A model generated the notes under the pieces. That model was not told the DNA's origin and did no database searches. It saw only the letters and a program-made list of their open reading frames with translations. 64,000 nucleotides of DNA from Myrica gale (Eukaryota > Streptophyta > Magnoliopsida > Fagales > Myricaceae). Both the position numbers and the translations under genes were made by a program. The stretch spans positions 22,582,201 to 22,646,200 of the forward strand of contig OZ005603.1 of the NCBI GenBank assembly GCA_963930655.1, read 5' to 3'. Below, piece by piece: positions 14,141 to 28,190 of this stretch; position 1 is the stretch's first letter; each line of letters opens with the position of its first letter.

Positions 14141-17100
14141 CTAGTCATTTGGGTCCATTTCCTCATCCTGATCCCAGACGAGAGTCACGTTAGTTTTACC
14201 ACCTCTATTGTAAGATTCTGATAGTTCAATGTTGTGTTCATATTCATTGTCATCCCATTCAACCCCTTCTTCACCTGCTGACTTATCCATGTCTTGCATC
14301 CATTTGGGGCACTCATCTTCCCCTCCATGCAGAACTCGGCCGTCATTGCCTTTTACAAGAGTTGAAACCTTAGCAGAAGATAGTCTACAAGAGCATTCAG
14401 GTAGCGGGTGTGAGAGGAACAAAGCTGGTTTAGAGAAGAGGGACTGCTTTATGAGGCCTTCCTGACCCAAGCTTTTGTTAAGATGTTCCCGTATTAAGAG
14501 CGTCCAATTATGCGTGGGGTGGTACATATTGTCACGGGTAATGTTCAATAGTGCTGCAAGAACTTTCCTGTTTGAAAAATCAGAAAAAAAAAAAAAATAG
14601 AACGAGACAAACACAATCACTACCACAAAATTCTATCTTTCATTAACTTGAGATAACTTAATTGGTCCACTCAATGGGTAATGATCAAAACCTCGTCAGA
14701 AGAGAAACATAACTGTTTCACATCCAGAAAAAGTCGAGGTTACAACTGTTAACCTTCTCTTGTAGAAGGAGAAACCTACTTCTGTTTAGCATAAGTAATA
14801 AAATTTTATAACGAATGATATTAATACTTCAAATCCAGAGAGAGAAATCGACCACATAAAATCCAACAGATAGCGAGCCAAACACTGAAACAAGTATAAT
14901 AATTGAGTAAAACAGTAAGGCAGAAAGCTCATGAAAGTTGATGCCCATAAACACTATACATGTCTCTGTGTAGAGAACAGGTGTAGATAGAATGCAAAAC
15001 GCTACACAAAAAAAAAAACAAAACAAAAATTATTATTATTATTATTATATGATGAAGATACATTGCTAAAGTTCCATGTATGCCTACAGATAATAAACCC
15101 ATGGTTGAATAAATGAAATTACGGGAACACAAAGACCTAGAGGAGTCTAAGGTGTCAGGATTATACTGCCATTTTCCCCGTGAAAAAGAGGCTCACCCCA
15201 AAACAATAAAAACCATGACAACCTTACATGTACCGAACCATACCTTAATATTCACGCAAAATCAAGTTTGTTTTACACCATGGGCTTTTGTTTTTTGTTT
15301 TTCCTCCTTTTCTTAGACTTTTGTGTTCTTTTTGGTGGTGGGAGTGGGTGTTCGAGGTAGTAACAAAAGCCATTTTAAAATCTTGAATTATGAAAAGAAA
15401 AATAAATCTCCGTGTTTTAGCTCACATGTTCAGATGCTATTAAAGATACAATGTATAAACTGTTTCCCTTCTCATGAAACATCTTAGCAACCCCTGAACC
15501 TGTAATTCTACAGATTTTTCATGTCATATAGGCTCAAGTTGGAGATCCAATTGGTTTTAGTTGATTATTTGGAGGAGTCCTTATATATATTTACATCAGA
15601 AATAGAGATATCCGTTTGATGCATATCTTACCTGTCTGGTCTGTATGTTCTAGAAGAAGCAGTCTTATACAACCGCTGTCCCATGACCAAGTCTGAGAAA
15701 TCCGGCCATCCACTGCCATCATTGTTAAAACCAGGAAAGAACGCATCCGCTTCCAGGGAAACAATATAATCAAGAGCATCCCATAGTAACCTGTGTGCTT
15801 GCATCCTCAGATCCATGGGCGAAGTGTCTGGTTCTGTATCAGTCTGCGTAATCCAACCATACCAGCCTTCCTTCTCATGTCGATAGATAGGTCTATCAGG
15901 AGGTGGAGGAAGAGGCCGAGGCCGAGGACCAGCTTTTTTCCATTCTTCTTTAAGTTGTTCCTCACTTTTGGCAGGAGATGTTTGGAAAAGATCCGTAGGA
16001 AGAGGTATTTCAGGTCCAACGAGGTCAGACAACTCTTTCTTGCTGCAAAGGGAGGTGCGATCAACTAAGTTGGCAAACATGGCCCGCAAAGGGATCAGAA
16101 CACGCTGACCGCCAAAAGTTTCAGAACCTGCCATGTATATTATTGTCTTAGGAGGATAGCCCATTGCTCGAAGGAGAACTCCGACCTGCAGAGGTCGTCA
16201 ACAATCAGTGCAGCCAAAGTTTTTTTTCCCGTGTTTCAGAATACGGCTCTAAAATTATGGTAAGCACAGATGAAACAAATCATTTCATTAAAAACCTGAA
16301 GTTGCAGTAGCTATGATGTAAAAGGAAATCTGGTTTCACATAGAATCTCCATTGACTACAAGACCCTCCAAGTGAATGCCAAGTGATATCTTAGTGTTGA
16401 AAAACAGAACAAATTCACGAGTTAATGGCTTCATTCAACAGTACTTTAAATGTAGCATCTTTTACACATGATTAGCTACCACCTAGGATTCAGATACAGC
16501 TGTTGTAAGCCAAACACAATGAAATGCTGGTGACAAAAGGACTATGCGCTGAAACAAGCTTAAAGGTCAAATGCATATTCAGTAGTCAGATCATTGGATT
16601 GAGTTTGAGAGATCCTCATTCATGGTTTGTTTCTTTTTCTCCCTTTACAAATAATTATAAATAATTACTGAATTCTTTTAATATTGTGCAAACTGACATG
16701 ATAACATTCGATTATTTTCAAATTTCCAATCCTCACAATAACTATTACCAATTCTGCAAGAGATTTATATTTACCACCTTTCTGGTATCATCTAACTGAT
16801 CTTTAATTGCAGCATATATTGGACAGATCTAAGAGAGCATGTTGAATTTGTTTACGAAAGCATATCCAACAAAGTGAAACAACAGGCAACTCTCCCTTTT
16901 TTTGCCTAGTATTCAAAGCAAAAGCTCCGTTTAAAAGGGGGAATTGTCTCTCGTTTTTTTCTCTCTTCTGGTATAAATTGTCTCAAATTTCTCGAACCCT
17001 CACCCCATCACAACACAGAAGCCTCATCCATCCAGACTCATCTCCCTCCAGCCACCACAATCGATAACTACCACAATTTTACAGCCATCCACTTGCAATC

Positions 17101-20100
17101 AAACCACCAAACTTGACTGAATAGGGAGCCCACCACCATCAAAATCAGAACACAAAATCTGATTGCAAATCTACAACTTTGTTAAAGAATGAGGACACAT
17201 TGTTCGGCTGAGGGCTTTGTTATCAGTTAATTTAAATAGGCCTCTCAACTACAAGCTAAACCTAACAAACTTGAAGTCCGCTTGTATTTTGTTGGTTGCA
17301 GATGAACAACAGCAACAAAGAGTTCACCACAATGGTTCACCCAGCAATCTCTCTCGTTGTTTTGGATTCTGAGGCACAATGCTTTTCTCTTGGCTTCAGG
17401 GCTACATTGTTTTCAGTATTTCTTAGGCCTTTCCTTTAGGATTTATTCTTTGGCCACGCGACATTGAATAGCAAATATCAAACACAAAAGTGATAAGAGG
17501 GTGAAACGATAATTGTAGAGAACTAAAGGAGAAGAGGAAGAGAGAAAGAAGCAGAGATGTTGGAGTTTTGCATGATACACATTGTCAACACAATTTCTGA
17601 CTTTAAGGCTTTTCAAACAAAGGGTTAACCAACAATTCCAAAAGCTAATTCATACTTGTGATCGACATGTTTGAACAATAAATAACACATTGAAGCTGGC
17701 TAAAGAGGAATCTTTATACTTGGCCAAAAGAAGACAAGGACTCCTATACTGTCATCATCCCCCCCCTCTCCTCCCGCGGGGGGCCCTACAAATTCTGGAA
17801 TTTGTGAGTGATCAAATTGGGGGATTACAGCTTAACTGACCACTACAGGAACACTCCATATTGATTCTACATATAGAAATCCCTCTCCAAAATATGCAGA
17901 AAGGTTCAGAACTGAATCCCCAAACATAATCCTGCTACACATTCTCCCATTTTTTTTTCCTTTTATAGCCAAAGGTGAAACGGTTATATATGAGAAAGAT
18001 CTGGGCTTTCTTTCATCAGGTTCTCTTAGAAAACTACTTGTCCAAAAAGTTAATGAATTCCACTAAACGCCACACAAGCACATGCACATCTTGAGATAAA
18101 ATTTCACAAGAATGTTATTGCTTGAAGTTTCTGTTGACCTCAACATAAATGAGGAGTTGAAGCATTTCAACAAGTAACTATTTTATCATCGTGGATTATG
18201 AGATTGGCTTTACTTTTTATTTCCTTGCGCATAATGTGTCATGTACACGTGGATGATTTTACTTTTCGAGAAATCCAAGCATGCTTAACTGGCACTTTAG
18301 ATATATGTCTAAACGGCTGGTTCATCCCAAATGTTTTGTGCACTTAATTTCTTTAGCACTCTGTTAATGCTGTCCCTCAGAAATCCTACCCCAACAATTT
18401 ACTCGAGCATTAAAAAACTTGGACCCTCCCCATAGTTTAATTATGGGTTCGCCCGTGTCAAACAATAACAATTTCATGCTTTGTGAACAAAGAGCACTAC
18501 ATGCCCTCTGTAGACTTTAAGGAGCTAACAATAATGGAGGTTTTAGTATTCTATTTGCCACAAGGACAAGAATAAAAAGTCTCCATCTTTCCTTTTCTTT
18601 TCCTTTTTTTCTGGCTAGTTCCTGCTTTATTACTTTGAGCCATTCATTCACCCTGGTTTCAAGTGCCTCAACTACAATATTTTTTCCGGTTGGATTCTGA
18701 GGGACACTAATAGTTCCCACATTAAGAGGCTACGAACCTTCAGTAAGGACCAACAACTATATTTTGGAATCGTCAGCAGAATCAGATAATCAAACACCAG
18801 TCTGGACAATATGAAGTACAAAGTCCATAATTTGAAGATGCAAGTTAATACTAAGCATACCTCTTCAGGCATGAGGGGACATGAACCATTTTCTCGACGC
18901 AAGTGAGAGTCCACAGTTAATTCCTCATTAACAATCCCTCGCTTAATCATCTGTGCCCTACGGTATTGTATGAGCTCAGTGTGAACATCCTACAAAAGCA
19001 ACGAGTCAACAAGATGATCGAGGATAGCTAAAGAAGCGAATACAGACAATTTCTGTTTAGTTCCTCCGAGTCAATTGAGGTAGAATGCATGGAAAAAAAT
19101 GTGAAAAGAACGTCTCCCTATAAAGAAGTCCAAGTAATGAATCTGCTATCAAATTGAAAGCAACAAAGAAAATTTAGGGAATACATCATCTTACTTAGAA
19201 TGGAATAGAATAAAAAAAGAGCAGTATATTTCCCAACAATGATACCCAAGAGAAGGGCTAAATATTTCATACAGAAGATAAATGGGTTCAAACAGCTGAC
19301 CTGGAAGAGTTCTGCACAACCATGATATGCCAAGGTTTCTCTAAGTAAGCCAGGATGAAAAGCTAGGAAAGGTTGGCCCAATTCTTGTAACCTGTAGAGA
19401 AGCACAAAGCTAATATTCATGGAGTGCAGGCACTTATAGACACATAATTCTAGGGATATATATCTGGAATTTTCCCTTTAGCAAAAGCATTTTTTTGGGC
19501 TGTGCAATCTTTAATTGGAATCCCTAAATTGGAGCTAAGACAATTTCCGCACTCAGTACATCATTAGGGATTCATACCTCTCCCCCATGAAACCAAAGGC
19601 CAGAGACAGATTTAAATGCATAAAAAATTGCAGTCTCTCTTTTATATCACTATTGTTCTAGTACACAAAAAGATCGTGGGATTCATACCTCTCCACCATC
19701 CGGCGCCCAAGAAGTTGAATCTCTGTTCGGAATTGAAGCGCATGGAAGGCAACCCTGCATCTAAGCCTCTGATACTCAGCCATGCTAGGTGGAAGGATGG
19801 ACTGAAAAGAATATCAAAATTCCTTGAATGGGATTCGAATTTATGGATGGGTTTAAAATAGCTGACAACATGGCAATGGAACTCAATAAAAGCATACTCT
19901 TAATAACCCGAGGAAAGAAGGGGGGCATTCACACTAGACTTCCTAGGGCCATTGGTCAATCATTGTAAATTGAGACCATTATAAATGCTGGGAATGAAAA
20001 CTCAGAGAACTAGACTAACTGGAACTGGAGGATCAGTAGCACCGAACAGAAAATGACTTCCAATTAAGAAAATGTGCAGGTAAGAGTCTCTCATCAAAAC

Positions 20101-23100
20101 ATGATCATGATGAGGCATTTAGTCCAAGGTCTCCAAAACTCACTAAAGCATAGACTTTTCATGCAGATAACTTTCTTGTGTGATTAAAGTATAGGTTTTC
20201 TTGTTCAGCCAGGGCTGTGATTGAGAATGCATAAAAATAAAAAGTTAATTAAATACAGGCATGTGCGCAAAATGCATCACTAATGCAAAGACGAAAAACA
20301 AACAAAGGAAAGAATTGAAGCATCTCAAGCAATCTAATCAAGAAAGTTTTGGGATGAGCTCAACAAAGAAAGAGCATCTAGAGAGAGACAACCAATTCAC
20401 TAAAGCATCAATCCAATCATGATCATGTTCCTTTGTGTAATGCCCGTGGGAATAACTACCCCAAACACACAACCAGATACTGCTAGGTTTCATTTGTTAC
20501 TTAATAAAGACTAGTGAATCTAGCAGCAACTAGAAGCCTGGAAATTTACCTCCCCCAGAAACGCAAAGGTGAAACCAAGACTCAAATTGAACAGGGGCTC
20601 TATTTCAACCCCAATTACATTCCCAACTTTTTTTTTTTGATAAGGAAAGCTTTATTGAAAACACCGAAATAGGTAACAGTACAAAAAATTATACTGAGAA
20701 CCTACTCCATACAAGCTACAAAACTCAAGAAATCAGGAAAATCCGAAAAAGGAGAGCCCAAAACAGCATTTGCCCAAAGAAAAAGAGAACTCAACAACAA
20801 CCCCCTCAACCCAACTAAAGATAGAACGGAGTTCTCAAAACATGTCCCAACCTTTAAAGAAAACATGTCTCCTTTTCTTTCTCTGTAAATGCTATCCTTG
20901 AGAAAGGAAGAGCCTAAAGAGCATATAGAACAAGTGTGCCTTTGAAAAAGAGTTTGGATTCATTTCTATTGCTTTGGCATCACAAATGCAATTTTGATAC
21001 AACTGGCTCATCAGTGGACAAGAGTAGCAAAACAATAAATGCCAATAAGATGACCCCTCTTCCCTCAGGATTCCCTAGACAAAGCTATGAGCTGCACAAG
21101 TCAGCAAAGCTTTCAGCTGTTATTGCCAGACCAAATCCTAAGTCATCCTCAACTGCTTTTAATCACTAATTCCAAGAAAGGAAGTTCCATCTAGTCCGTA
21201 AATGAGATCCTCTTACACCACGAGCTCTAACATAATACCACTTTACTCTCAACACTTTTGGCACCCTGCAAAAGCTCTGTTTGGCACCGTTTAAATTTAC
21301 AGAGCTTGATGGTGTCAGGTTTGGGGGGTACTATGGATTTCCATCTTACTCTTCTACTACTCCTGCATTAGTGGTTTGTCGTCACTAAAATAAGTGCCAG
21401 TACAGCCTTGATGCCTCCTCTCTACACTCACACGTACCGGCAACTATATTTTAACTTTGAAGTGATATCCAATAGTTGTTCTAGTTGACCAGCCTTTGGG
21501 CTCCTTTCTAAACCTCTGTTCCTCTAATTAGTGAATCGAAGTTGCCAAAAGAACAGGCAGGCTCTGCTCTGACCTCCATACAGTCAAGTACCATACTGAA
21601 TAAGAAGTGGTGAAAAGAAAAGTTTATCAGATTTAGCAGACAATCAAGCGCACACTTGTACACCAAGCATATCAGTGTCTCTCGTCTGGTCCAGTACATT
21701 TATCTTGGAAGTTCAAGAGGACTGCACATAGGTAGGGAGACACCCAGTAAAGGTATAATCAAGCTTAAGGTCAATAAATGATTAAATACTCAAGGAGAGT
21801 CAATCATAGCACAGAAACTACAGGTGACGCCAGCTCTATTCGGAATTTCAGGTTATCTCTGGTATGTACCCATACACATAACATGGCATACATATCACTT
21901 ATGCTCTCATTACCTCCATACTATAAGCACTCACAACGCTGGAACAATCATCTGAATATGTGAGTTTCCACGATCACAGAAATTGAACTAGAACAATCAG
22001 ATTACATATGTAAGGGAAGAATAAGAAAAGAAGCCCAGGAAAAAGTACCCTGAATAGTGAAACAAGTGTATCGTTTTCAAAATGAGATGAGTAATAGAGA
22101 GGCAGTGAAGCAATTAACCAACTTAATCTCAACCAGACAGAAAACTTCTAGAGATATTTCTAGAGTAGAAAATCCATGCCCAATAAGAAGCATGTATTGC
22201 AAAATGGCTCAAGATAAGTGAGAATGATGAACATGTATAGCACCTGCAGGCATCCACCATCAGTAAGCACCAATCCGATAACGTTGGCTTTCTTTAACTT
22301 TGGTAGAATCTCTTCAGTGTAATATTGTGGAGAAGCTGAACTTTTGGGCCTAAAGATAGGAAACTCATTCTTCCTCCTTCTGGCTTTTAGATTTTCAGGT
22401 AGGCTCTTCACAATGACGACATCATGTTTGAGTGATAGTATAAACTGTTCCTCATCATAGAGATACGAAAAACTCTTGAATTTAAAACTGAAAGAAAATA
22501 AAAGGTGTAAGAACTACATGATGAATAGCATAGAGAACTTATCGCCAAACAACTGATCAAAAAATGCAAACACAGAATACCTAATGCCTTTTGAGCAAGT
22601 ACTTTCTTGAATCTCTGGAATGACAAGAGTAGCATTTAGAAGCCTGGCAATGGTGACCAGATCACAAATCTAAAAATAACACATAGTTATGAACTCCGGC
22701 TAGAAAATCTAGTTAAGATCAATTCTATGCATTAATAAACCATACCGAAGATCTAATCGCTGCAAACCCACCAAAAACTTTTGCATAAATGAAACCATTG
22801 CTCTGTTCCTCTGGAACTGTAAAGAAAAGAAAGATGTACAGTTGAAGCACATGAAATCCTCAATAAAGCAAAAGAGAAGTGATTGAATAATGAGGAGATA
22901 TACCATCCAATCAAAAGTCAGTTTCCAAATTACAGTCTCTGGCAAACACCATTTGTCAAAACCAAGATCCTAATGAGTTTTCTTAGAAGAAAAATATCCT
23001 ATTCAAGTGGTTTATGAGTTCTTAGATTTTTCACACATCACAAAAACCTCAGAATTAGCAATTTCAATAGCCAAAAAGATACAAACCACCAAAACTGCTC

Positions 23101-24881
23101 ATTTGACCTCTACTTTTAGAACTAAGAAAAAAATATGAAGATGTAATGAAGAAAAATATTAAATGCAATTAGCCCACATTTCATAATCCTCAAAAGTTAG
23201 AATATCAAACAGCATTTCTATATTAAGTTTTCATGAAAACTCCAGCCTTGTATGGATAGGAAAAATCTTCCTAGGAAATTTTTCCAGCCTTCTGTAACCA
23301 CAGAGAACAATTTTTGAGATTTGTTTGTTTGTCTGCTTCTGAAAGTGGTGGGGCCTGTAGAACATATACTTGGAAAGAGAAATTCTTGACACATATTTCT
23401 TTTCTTTTTTGGTGTGTCAGTGTTTGTAAAAATAGTGGCTCTGCTGAAACTATGTTTAGGAAGAACATTAAGATATCTCTGCTGAAACTACTCAAACTGC
23501 TTTCATAACAACCTAACAGAGATATCTTTTTTTTTCCCTTATAAAAAAAAGATATCTCTGTTAGGTTGTTATGAAAGCAGTTTGAGTTTTGGCGTTTTTT
23601 GTTATAGAAACACCAACTAATGGTAAAATTTCTTGTTCCAAATACCATGTCATTAAGAAACAGAGTATTATGATGTTACGGTCTCTGGTAGAGCAAACCA
23701 AAGAAATTATCCATGCTCTTACACACAAAACTGGATCAGATTTCTATCCTATATGATTTAGAAACACATAACCAATAGACCAAAATGAATATGTTCAAAA
23801 CTGGATCAGATTTCTATATAATTCAAAATACTAAAAGTTTGTCTTTCCCAAAGAAAGCTTAAGAATGGGAGGCAGAAACTTCAAAATCCTACCTATATTC
23901 TTCTTCTTTTGAGTTTGGCTTTTGACATTAAATGTTCATAGATTCTAGATGCAGGTAACTAAACAAATAAAATACATGCATGTGTCAGGCTATTCAGGGC
24001 CTTTGAAGTACCTAAATCTCTTGTCTTTCTGTTCGTATCACATCACAACCGCTTGGTTATCAGATGATGCATTTCACATCAAACTACAGTACTAAGCCCC
24101 AACATCAGGCTCTGCTGAAACTGTGATTTAATGAACAAAAACCTCCATAACGTACAGAACCCAACAGTTTGCAGGACAAAGTGGGAGACGAGCTTTCATT
24201 GCCACTTCAAATACTCTAGATAAGGTACTTTGAACAGCAACTAAAGCACCAACTTGAACGTCATACTACTGTAATTAACAAGAGCAGCTTATTCGCTCAC
24301 ACCAACTTAAAACAGGTCTTATAGCACAGTTACTTGATTCTTCAATTATCTATTTTCATGAAATTTAGGTAGCTATTTACATATCACACAAGAAGGACGA
24401 CACCAATGGTGTTTTGGAGTAGAGAAACCTCATATGCCTCATCAAGGGTATATATATATGAGACAAATAAAATAATAAAACGAAAACGAGAGACATGAAC
24501 ACATAATAATTACCAGGATAGCTGCTTCTGGGGTCTGCGTAAGGTTGTATAGACTCCAACGACTTGACAAAAGCCCATATTTTCTTACTCCTTATAAACT
24601 GTAGCAACGCAAACAGAAAAAGAAAGCACAGTTACTTTAATTGCTACCCAAAAAATACATGCACATACATATATATGCGTATGAGTAGGATATCACCATA
24701 AAGTAATTCATACCGGTGTTCCTAACACATTAGCAAAATCGGCACGCAACCCTTCCATTCCACCATACTTCACAAAATCGACACTCGAAAACTTTGTGAC
24801 AGAAAGGTGAGCCAGTAGAGATACCAAAGACAAAGTAAGGAGGGAAAGAGTAACCCATTTTATCTTAGATTTGATAACCAT
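14141..24881 (-). CDS. O-fucosyltransferase family protein (10 exons, 656 aa)
   Basis: Probable Golgi type II glycosyltransferase of the plant O-fucosyltransferase family (Pfam O-FucT; GT106 group); acceptor unknown. Coding exons, 5' to 3': 24881-24714, 24598-24514, 22816-22746, 22669-22581, 22487-22244, 19801-19689, 19391-19301, 18989-18861, 16185-15632 and 14567-14141. All introns are GT-AG, and phases join to 1971 nt with no internal stop. Short basic N-terminus, signal anchor at about 9-28, then NGFIYAKVFGGF..RSSICDLV (donor-sugar loop region), LLNATLVIPE, YQRLRCRVAFHALQFR, FHPGLLRETLAYHGCAELFQ, CPLMPEEVGVLLRAMGY, MAGSETFGGQR, a proline run, EADAFFPGF and GQRLYKTASSRTYRPDR; then FLSHPLPECSC and a long acidic tail. 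These match the subfamily typified, from memory, by Arabidopsis At3g05320. The start is the ATG at 24881, just before the anchor. Family call firm; substrate not. Confidence 0.9.
16186..18860 (-). other. fucosyltransferase intron 8 (2.7 kb)
   Basis: Intron between the exon ending CPLMPEE and the exon starting VGVLLRAMGY. No gene recognised. A block at about 16920-17570 is richer in C and A than its surroundings (many cca/caa triplets) and may be an inserted repeat, but no ends were found. C-runs occur near 17760. Confidence 0.4.
20629..20845 (-). mobile_element. probable 3' end of a non-LTR element in an intron
   Basis: Within the intron separating the fucosyltransferase exons at 19801 and 22244, a poly-T run (20630-20638) is followed by gataaggaaagctttattgaa and a moderately GC-rich tract. 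Read on the minus strand this is a tract ending in poly(A), as expected for the tail of a LINE or SINE. No protein domain is present, so the class is uncertain. Confidence 0.4.
23491..23586. repeat. perfect 44-bp inverted repeat (hairpin) in an intron
   Basis: Left arm 23491-23534 and right arm 23543-23586 are exact reverse complements over 44 bases (ctcaaactgctttcataac at the outer end, gatatc plus a T/A run at the inner end), separated by an 8-base loop. It lies in the fucosyltransferase intron between exons 2 and 3. A related half-copy (gatatctctgctgaaacta) sits just to the left. The perfect pairing implies recent origin. Confidence 0.9.
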
Positions 24882-25690
24882 CTTGCCTTGCGAACATGGA
24901 AATGCATTCCCAACACCCCAAAATCCAATTCCAATTGTCAATTCGGAATCGGATCTATATCCAACTCTGCAATTAGAAGAAAGATCACAAACGGTTAATC
25001 AACATCAAAGAATTATTTGCACAACAAGCTTTAACGATAAAGCAAATAACATGCGGATCATCAGCATTAGGTTCCGAGGTCAACCTAAATTTCCAAAGAA
25101 TACTACATTTCAATAAAGAATTCAAACTCCACCCCCCCCCCCCCCGGAAAGAAAACTTCGGGAATAAAGATGAACAATAGAAGAAGAATGGCAATAACTG
25201 CGCACCGTTTAGTTCCTGGGGAACGCTAGTAATGAAAGAAACAAATAGAAATCAATGGCGTGTATTACATTTCCAAGTGCAAGCCAACACCAAATCCAAA
25301 GGATTTGGACCAAATACGACCTTTTTTCTCGACACCTGAGGCTAGCTCGAAAGTATCCCAAATCTGAAATATTTGGAATTTATTCTATTCTTCATGGCCG
25401 GAACGAAGGAAGAAGCAGAAAACGAAGAGAGAGAGAAAGAGAAATGAATTGGAAACAGGTTGAGAGAGTCGCAAGAGAAAGGACCTGAAATCTGAATCTG
25501 CTGCGTCTCTTTCCTTATAATTGTTCTGGATCTTAGATTTGTTCGGCCCCTCAGAAAATCCGGTTTGCTTTTTTTTTTCGAGGAGATGTTGAAGGAAAAC
25601 AAATCGAAGTCCAAAGAAAAGAAAGAGGTCAAAATATTGGAATCCACAGTTTCTTAAAGAGGACAGAGAAATGACTGAGTGAAACAGCGG
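24882..25690 (-). promoter_or_regulatory. 5' leader and promoter side of the fucosyltransferase gene
   Basis: On the minus strand a good splice acceptor (ctaattgcag) ends at 24967, just upstream of the ATG, so the 5' leader is probably spliced. Candidate donors upstream are ACG|GTGCGC near 25204 and CAG|GTCCTT near 25486; I cannot choose between them. Purine/pyrimidine-rich sequence continues to about 25680. A run of 14 C near 25132-25145 lies inside this putative intron. Confidence 0.5.
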
Positions 25691-28190
25691 ACAGCGCCAC
25701 GTGTTACTCACTCAAAACGTTATTATCAATCTTAACCATTTCAAACGTGATTCGGTAGCCTAGCTAAAAGACAAAAAAAACCGTGATTCGGTGGTTGGAC
25801 GGTGGACCTGGTGGTTAGTGGTACCAACTAATATTCTTTTTTAAAAAAATTGTTTTTTGTTTTATTTCACTTTAGGGACCGGTTTCTGTACCGGTTCAGC
25901 CCACCGCCCGTCGCATATCATCCGGAAACCGGATCTGGAGCTTGTATAGGGTATAGAAAATATTCGAAATCGGACACGATACCAATAATTCTGTAGAAAT
26001 AAGGCAGTTTTCACCAATTTTTCAGGATTCTAAGTATATTCACAATTCTACCACCGAATATATTCAGAATTTAAACACAAAAACTAATACATTTTACACA
26101 ATCTCCAACAACTTTTTAATTTTTTATTCAACATAAATTTTCTCTCTTTATACTTTTTCACATAACTCCAATACTTTTTTATTAAACAATTACATCAAAT
26201 CATTTCTCTCTCCACTTTACACAAACACCAATAAAACACTATTCAACATAAAAATTCACAACTTCTCTAAAATCCTACATTTTTTCTCAAAACGAACATC
26301 ACCCAGAATTCCGGTATCGATATTAAAAAAAAGAAGAAGACCCAAAACGCATAGTTTTGATCCTAGGATTTTTTTTTCAAAACCCTTCCCCCTCATTCGA
26401 CGTCTTTACTCTCTCAGTCTCTCAGCTCACGCCGTAGCTCTCCTCAGGCAGCACTCTAGTCTCTCATTCTCTCTGGTCTGGTCGCTCGTGGCCGTCTCCC
26501 TCACTCTTAGCCCTCTGTCGTGAGTTCGTGATGTCATCGAAGGCAAAGGGCCAAGGCCGCTGCCTCTCTCTCAACTCTCTTTCTCTTTCGAATTCGAACG
26601 TCTCTGCCCTCCTCTTTGTTTAATTTTTTGTAAATTTTTGTTTAATTTCATTTTCATTAGAATCAATTGTTCTTCATTTTATTATTTGTTAACTAATTAA
26701 TTTTTTTTAGTGCAGGTTACAAGATTGACATATTTCATTTCACTTATTTGTGAATTTGTGTTGACTGTTGTGTCATGTGTGGTCAATGCACTGCATTGAG
26801 GTAAAAATTTGTGCACTTATTTAATGATGAATAGAATAAATGTGTGGTCAGTGCACTGCCTTCAACGTCTTTATGTAATGTTCTTTTTTTTTCTAAACAC
26901 TCTTTGTTGTGCACATATTTCATAATTTTCATTATTTTGTAAAGTTGATCATTTTGATATGGTGATGTTTCATTGTTTTGGAAAAATGAAAAGTAATAAA
27001 TTAGGTGTTATGTTATGCATTAGTTAAAATTTAAATTAGTTTAATCATTAGTGACTAATCTTTTGTAGTTGGTCATTAAATATTATGAGCATAAATAAAA
27101 AGGTCATACAAAACTAACACTACCATAATCATATGATAGTGATGTTTTGATTAAATGACCAACATTTTATTCCATTCAATTCAACTATCTAATTTGTAAT
27201 ATTTGTATTTTTTTAGAATGTAAATTTCTATTAGTTGTAGATTTTATTTATATGTTTATTTGTAATTTTGTATCATTTTTCTTTCATTAATTTATGTGAT
27301 TTATTAATTTAATACAATCTTCAATTATATAATTGTAATATGTAAATGAATAAAAAAGTATTGGATCAAACATCCAACTAAATTTTGCCATTTTGGATCC
27401 AACCTCCATCTTTAATAAGTAATAACTAATAACTAAATTTTGTCATTTTGGATCCAACATTCAACATTCATTTTAGATCCAACATCCATCTTTAAAAATC
27501 AAATTGTGTAATAACTAATAAGCCCAAAAAATTAATATTTTGAACCAAAAATGTGCCAAAAATCAACCCATAAACACTGACAGAATTTCGGCATCCAGTA
27601 CCGGGATTGCCGAAATTTCGACAGCTGCCGGACCAGAACAGAATGCCAAAATAGGCATCTGGTTATTACCGGTACCGAAGTCGGAATTTGAAACTACAGA
27701 TCCTACAAGTTCGGTATTCACCCCTAGTTCAATGGATATCCAAAATTGTCTTTTCATAAGTTTTTTTTTACTATTTTTGCGAGATTATTGCGTGGGTCGG
27801 GGATTTTTTTGTAGTCAAATATGTATGATATCTTGTTGTAATGTCACTCTCACTTATTTAATTTTGTTTTTTTAGCCAAATATGTATAATAAATTAAAGT
27901 AGGTTGTTATTAGTTGAAAATTGTTTCATTTATTTCCTAGGACTTTGTTGATACCCATTCGAAATTGGATACAGTTAGTTTATTATATTCTTTTTTCTTT
28001 TTCTTTTTTTTATCAAACTACGGTAAACCTTTATTTTTATTTGTTTTTTGCTAGAGAAAGAACTAATTCATTAACAAGCTTGAGTGTCACAGTACAAAAT
28101 AGCAGGGGGAATAGAAACAGGGTCTAAAGTGCCAAACTGGCCCAGTTAGCCGCCCATTTCACAATAGAGGGCGCCAAACTTTGAAACTTT
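25691..28190. other. intergenic: degraded transposon-like sequence
   Basis: Very AT-rich, with islands at about 25870-25960 and 27580-27730 containing repeated accgg/ccgga motifs. The second island ends ttcggtattcacccctag, the reverse complement of the taggggtgaat type of hAT terminus. A CT-rich stretch at 26390-26620 resembles an old transcribed leader. I could not pair the two islands as ends of one element, and no intact gene is present. Confidence 0.4.

Noticed and set aside
22895..22972. A conserved-looking open stretch (DLGFDKWCLPETVIWKLTFD) between fucosyltransferase exons 2 and 3, bounded by ag and gt
   Set aside because: Including it breaks the reading phase on both sides, whereas joining 24514 directly to 22816 gives the expected YPG-VPEEQSNGF junction of the family.
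24882..24941. An upstream extension of the fucosyltransferase frame to 24941
   Set aside because: It begins at a TTG, not an ATG; the ATG at 24881 stands just before the membrane anchor.
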